Source of the DNA: Sulfitobacter noctilucicola | Lineage (GTDB): Bacteria; Pseudomonadota; Alphaproteobacteria; Rhodobacterales; Rhodobacteraceae | Direction of reading: 5' to 3' | Length of the DNA: 64,000 nt | Assembly (NCBI RefSeq): GCF_000622385.1 | Contig: NZ_JASD01000008.1 | Location: forward strand, 2,542,001-2,606,000 | In this document: positions 61,873-64,000 of the stretch, one piece after another | How the letters are laid out: the number at the start of each line of letters is the position of its first letter | Position numbering within the stretch: position 1 is the first letter of the stretch | The notes under the pieces: generated by a model | What the model was told of the DNA's origin: nothing | The model's input: only the letters and a program-made list of their open reading frames with translations | Database searches by the model: none | Position numbers and translations under genes: made by a program

Positions 61873-62583
61873 ATGAGCACGATCAAAGGCGTTATCTTCG
61901 ATAAAGACGGCACACTCTTCGACTTTGCCGCCACGTGGGAAGTCTGGGCAAAGTCCTTTCTTTTACGGCTGTGCGAAGGGGACCAAGTAAAGGCTGCCGA
62001 GATTGGTAGGGCCATTGGCTTCGATCTTACCGAAGAACGGTTTGCACGTGACAGTGTCGTGATCGCGGGAACCCCTGAAGAAGTTACAAAAGCGTTGCAT
62101 CCATATTTCGCGCATTTAACCCACGAAGACCTCGAAGCGGTTTTGAATGAAGAAGCAGAGAACGCACCGCAGCGCGAAGCCGTACCACTTGCACCGCTTT
62201 TGGAAACCCTGCGCGGACGGGGGCTCCAGCTTGGCGTAGCCACCAATGATGCCGAACAACCGGCTCGTGCCCATCTTGATCAGGCGGGTATCACGTCCTT
62301 TTTCGATTTTATCGCGGGGTACGATTCCGGTCATGGCGGTAAACCTGCACCCGGTCAGCTTCTGGCATTTGCCGCTCAAACAGGTCTGGCTGCGTCGGAG
62401 GTCATCATGGTCGGCGACAGCACGCATGACTTGCGGGCGGGCAGGGCCGCGGGCATGGGGTGCGTCGCTGTGCTGACGGGCCTTGCCGATGCGGATGATC
62501 TGCGCCCGTTTGCGGATGTCGTGCTGCGTGATATCGGCGAGCTGCCGGAATGGCTTGCTACTGGCACCGGGCGTAAAACCTAG
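61873..62583 (+). CDS. HAD-family phosphatase, phosphoglycolate phosphatase-like
   Basis: A 236-residue HAD hydrolase. Motif I is GVIFDKDGTLFDF, with the nucleophile and acid Asp; motif III and IV lie in GGKPAPGQLL and VIMVGDSTHDLRAGRAAGMG. A C1-type cap occurs between residues about 18 and 90. It dephosphorylates small phospho-sugars; phosphoglycolate is the commonest substrate in this group but not certain here. The start at MSTIKGVIF lies 5 bp after the DUF3572 stop. Confidence 0.88.
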   Translation: MSTIKGVIFDKDGTLFDFAATWEVWAKSFLLRLCEGDQVKAAEIGRAIGFDLTEERFARDSVVIAGTPEEVTKALHPYFAHLTHEDLEAVLNEEAENAPQREAVPLAPLLETLRGRGLQLGVATNDAEQPARAHLDQAGITSFFDFIAGYDSGHGGKPAPGQLLAFAAQTGLAASEVIMVGDSTHDLRAGRAAGMGCVAVLTGLADADDLRPFADVVLRDIGELPEWLATGTGRKT

Positions 62584-62678
62584 GGCATTGGACAAAAACG
62601 ACAGATGTCGTCGTGAACGGGCAGGCTGTTCGCATCACCTTGAGGCCTTCTGACGCTATCCGGTTACAGGAGACTCCG

Positions 62679-64000
62679 ATGGCACAAGATATTCCCAAGC
62701 GCAGAACTCGCGGCGGCGGTCGTGCCGGAGCCAAAGGACGGCGCGGCACCGCTGTGATCGAGCAAATGCCGTGGCAGCCGCCGGTTAACATTGACCGGCC
62801 CGTGGAACCGCTTGGGCCTGAAGGCGTCGAAGCCATTCATGATGGTGCCATGCGGATTCTCGAAGAGATCGGAATCGAATTCCTTAACCCCGAGGCGCTT
62901 GAGATTTTGCGCAAAGCAGGCTGCACAATCAATGGCGAGAACGTGCGGATGGGCCGCGATTTCGTGATGGAATGGGTCGGCAAAGCCCCATCCGAGTTCA
63001 CCATCACGCCCCGCAATCCCGATCGCAAGATTACAATCGGTGGTAAGAACCTGTTGTTCGGCAATGTGTCCTCTCCACCGAACTACTGGGATATGGCGAT
63101 TGGCAAAAAGGTCCCGGGCACACGGGAGATGTGTCAGAACCTTTTGAAGCTTACACAGTATTTTAACTGCATCCATTTCGCGGGCGGCTACCCGGTGGAG
63201 CCTGTCGATATCCACGCCTCTGTCCGCCACCTTGATGTGCTCTATGACAAGCTGACGCTGACCGATAAGGCAATGCACGCTTATTCCTTGGGCGCGGAGC
63301 GGGTCGAGGATGTGATGGAGATGGTGCGGATCGCAGGCGGATTGAGCCACGAAGAATTCGACTCCACTCCGCGTATGTACACCAACATCAACTCGACATC
63401 TCCGCTCAAGCATGACTTTCCGATGATGGATGGCTGGATGCGATTGGCGCGGCGCGGGCAGGGCTTGGTGGTCACGCCGTTCACACTGGCGGGTGCAATG
63501 GCTCCGGTGACAATGGCGGGGGCTGTCGCGCAATCACTTGCAGAAGCGCTTTGTGCTGTGGTGTTGGCGCAGATTATCCGTCCAGGCTGTCCAGTAGCGA
63601 TCGGGACCTTTACCTCCAACGTGGACATGAAATCGGGAGCGCCCGCATTCGGAACACCGGAATACATGCGTGCGACACAGATGACCGGTCAGATGGCGCG
63701 GTTTTATGGTTTGCCGCTGCGGTCTTCCGGTGTTTGTGCGGCCAACGTGCCGGACGGGCAAGCGATGTGGGAAACCTCCAACTCGCTTTGGGCGGCGGTA
63801 CAATCGGGAACAAACATGGTGTACCACGCGGCAGGGTGGCTGGAGGGCGGATTGATTGCGTCGCCGGAGAAATTCATCATGGATTGCGAAGTGTTACAGC
63901 AGATCCAGCGCTATATGGAGCCGGAAATCTGCGCTACAGGACCAGATGAAATTGCGCTTGATGCGATCAAATCGGTAGGCAATGCGGGCCACTTCTTTGG
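62679..64000 (+). CDS. MttB-family methyltransferase, truncated by the window end
   Basis: An open frame from the ATG at 62679 (with aggaga upstream) runs to the window edge, giving 440 codons and no stop. It reads RRTRGGGRAGAKGRRG at the N-terminus, then the MttB-family barrel (AIHDGAMRILEEIGIEFLNPEA, FGNVSSPPNYWD, FAGGYPVEPVDIHAS, TLAGAMAPVTMAGAVAQSLAEAL, AGWLEGGLIASPEKFIMDCEVL). No in-frame TAG occurs within the 440 codons, so it belongs to the non-pyrrolysine branch, whose members demethylate quaternary amines such as glycine betaine. Partner corrinoid proteins are outside the window. The C-terminus cannot be seen. Confidence 0.88.
   Translation, partial: MAQDIPKRRTRGGGRAGAKGRRGTAVIEQMPWQPPVNIDRPVEPLGPEGVEAIHDGAMRILEEIGIEFLNPEALEILRKAGCTINGENVRMGRDFVMEWVGKAPSEFTITPRNPDRKITIGGKNLLFGNVSSPPNYWDMAIGKKVPGTREMCQNLLKLTQYFNCIHFAGGYPVEPVDIHASVRHLDVLYDKLTLTDKAMHAYSLGAERVEDVMEMVRIAGGLSHEEFDSTPRMYTNINSTSPLKHDFPMMDGWMRLARRGQGLVVTPFTLAGAMAPVTMAGAVAQSLAEALCAVVLAQIIRPGCPVAIGTFTSNVDMKSGAPAFGTPEYMRATQMTGQMARFYGLPLRSSGVCAANVPDGQAMWETSNSLWAAVQSGTNMVYHAAGWLEGGLIASPEKFIMDCEVLQQIQRYMEPEICATGPDEIALDAIKSVGNAGHFF

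Noticed and set aside
62679..64000. Pyrrolysine-dependent trimethylamine methyltransferase
   Set aside because: No in-frame TAG is present in the 440 visible codons, including the region where the pyrrolysine codon would lie.

Overview
The window comes from a marine alphaproteobacterium of the Roseobacter group (Rhodobacterales). The evidence is the combination of high-G+C coding DNA with DUF1194 proteins, an SdhE homologue, small alphaproteobacterial families (DUF2842, DUF3572, DUF6524), a phaZ/phaCPR polyhydroxyalkanoate locus, flavin-dependent thymidylate synthase and an MttB-family methyltransferase. The genus cannot be fixed from the sequence alone. The window is densely coded chromosome with about 74 protein genes and no complete tRNA, rRNA, IS element or CRISPR array.

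Layout. 1-9.5 kb: transporters (EamA, MATE, aquaporin Z), an alpha/beta hydrolase, a LysR regulator, an aspartate aminotransferase operon, an XRE regulator and sdhE. 9.6-12.8 kb: a MarR-type regulator, three tandem secreted von Willebrand A-like (DUF1194) proteins and glyoxalase I. 12.8-15.3 kb: a coupled pair encoding a Slam-type outer-membrane translocator and a TbpB-like lipoprotein. 15.4-18 kb: thyX, whose last roughly 100 bp become AT-rich and run straight into a foreign-looking DUF262-HNH nuclease gene, a candidate single-gene phage defence. 18-20.3 kb: cytochrome P450, a small secreted protein, a cold-shock gene with a structured leader, an ArsC-like protein. 20.4-22.9 kb: a complete four-gene bufferin-type operon (DUF2282 precursor, DUF692 enzyme, DUF2063 partner, DoxX protein). 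23-32.8 kb: thrS, two MFS transporters and small operons of hydrolases, VOC proteins and an ArsR-SRPBCC fusion.

32.8-37.4 kb is the PHA locus: depolymerase phaZ divergent from phaC-phaP-phaR, with palindromic PhaR-type operators before phaP and phaR. 37.4-45.6 kb is one long minus-strand array: a polar amino-acid-type ABC transporter, two glutamine-synthetase-like enzymes around a class I amidotransferase, and an FAD amine oxidase. It fits uptake and gamma-glutamylation-dependent breakdown of polyamines or other amines. 45.6-51.6 kb: two TerB proteins, a secreted protein, DUF1330, rlmJ, a membrane protein, pyrG and secG. 51.9-53.5 kb: a cobalt-type nitrile hydratase with its activator, beside a possible tRNA scar. 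54-64 kb: purA, an 814-residue acidic protein with conserved ends, thiamine pyrophosphokinase, an EamA transporter, a diguanylate cyclase with degenerate receivers, DUF3572, a HAD phosphatase and the start of an MttB-family gene that runs off the window.

The most notable items are the bufferin operon, the Slam/surface-lipoprotein pair, the DUF262-HNH gene at the thyX junction, the PhaR operators, a third DUF1194 gene with no standard start codon, and the receiver-dead cyclase.
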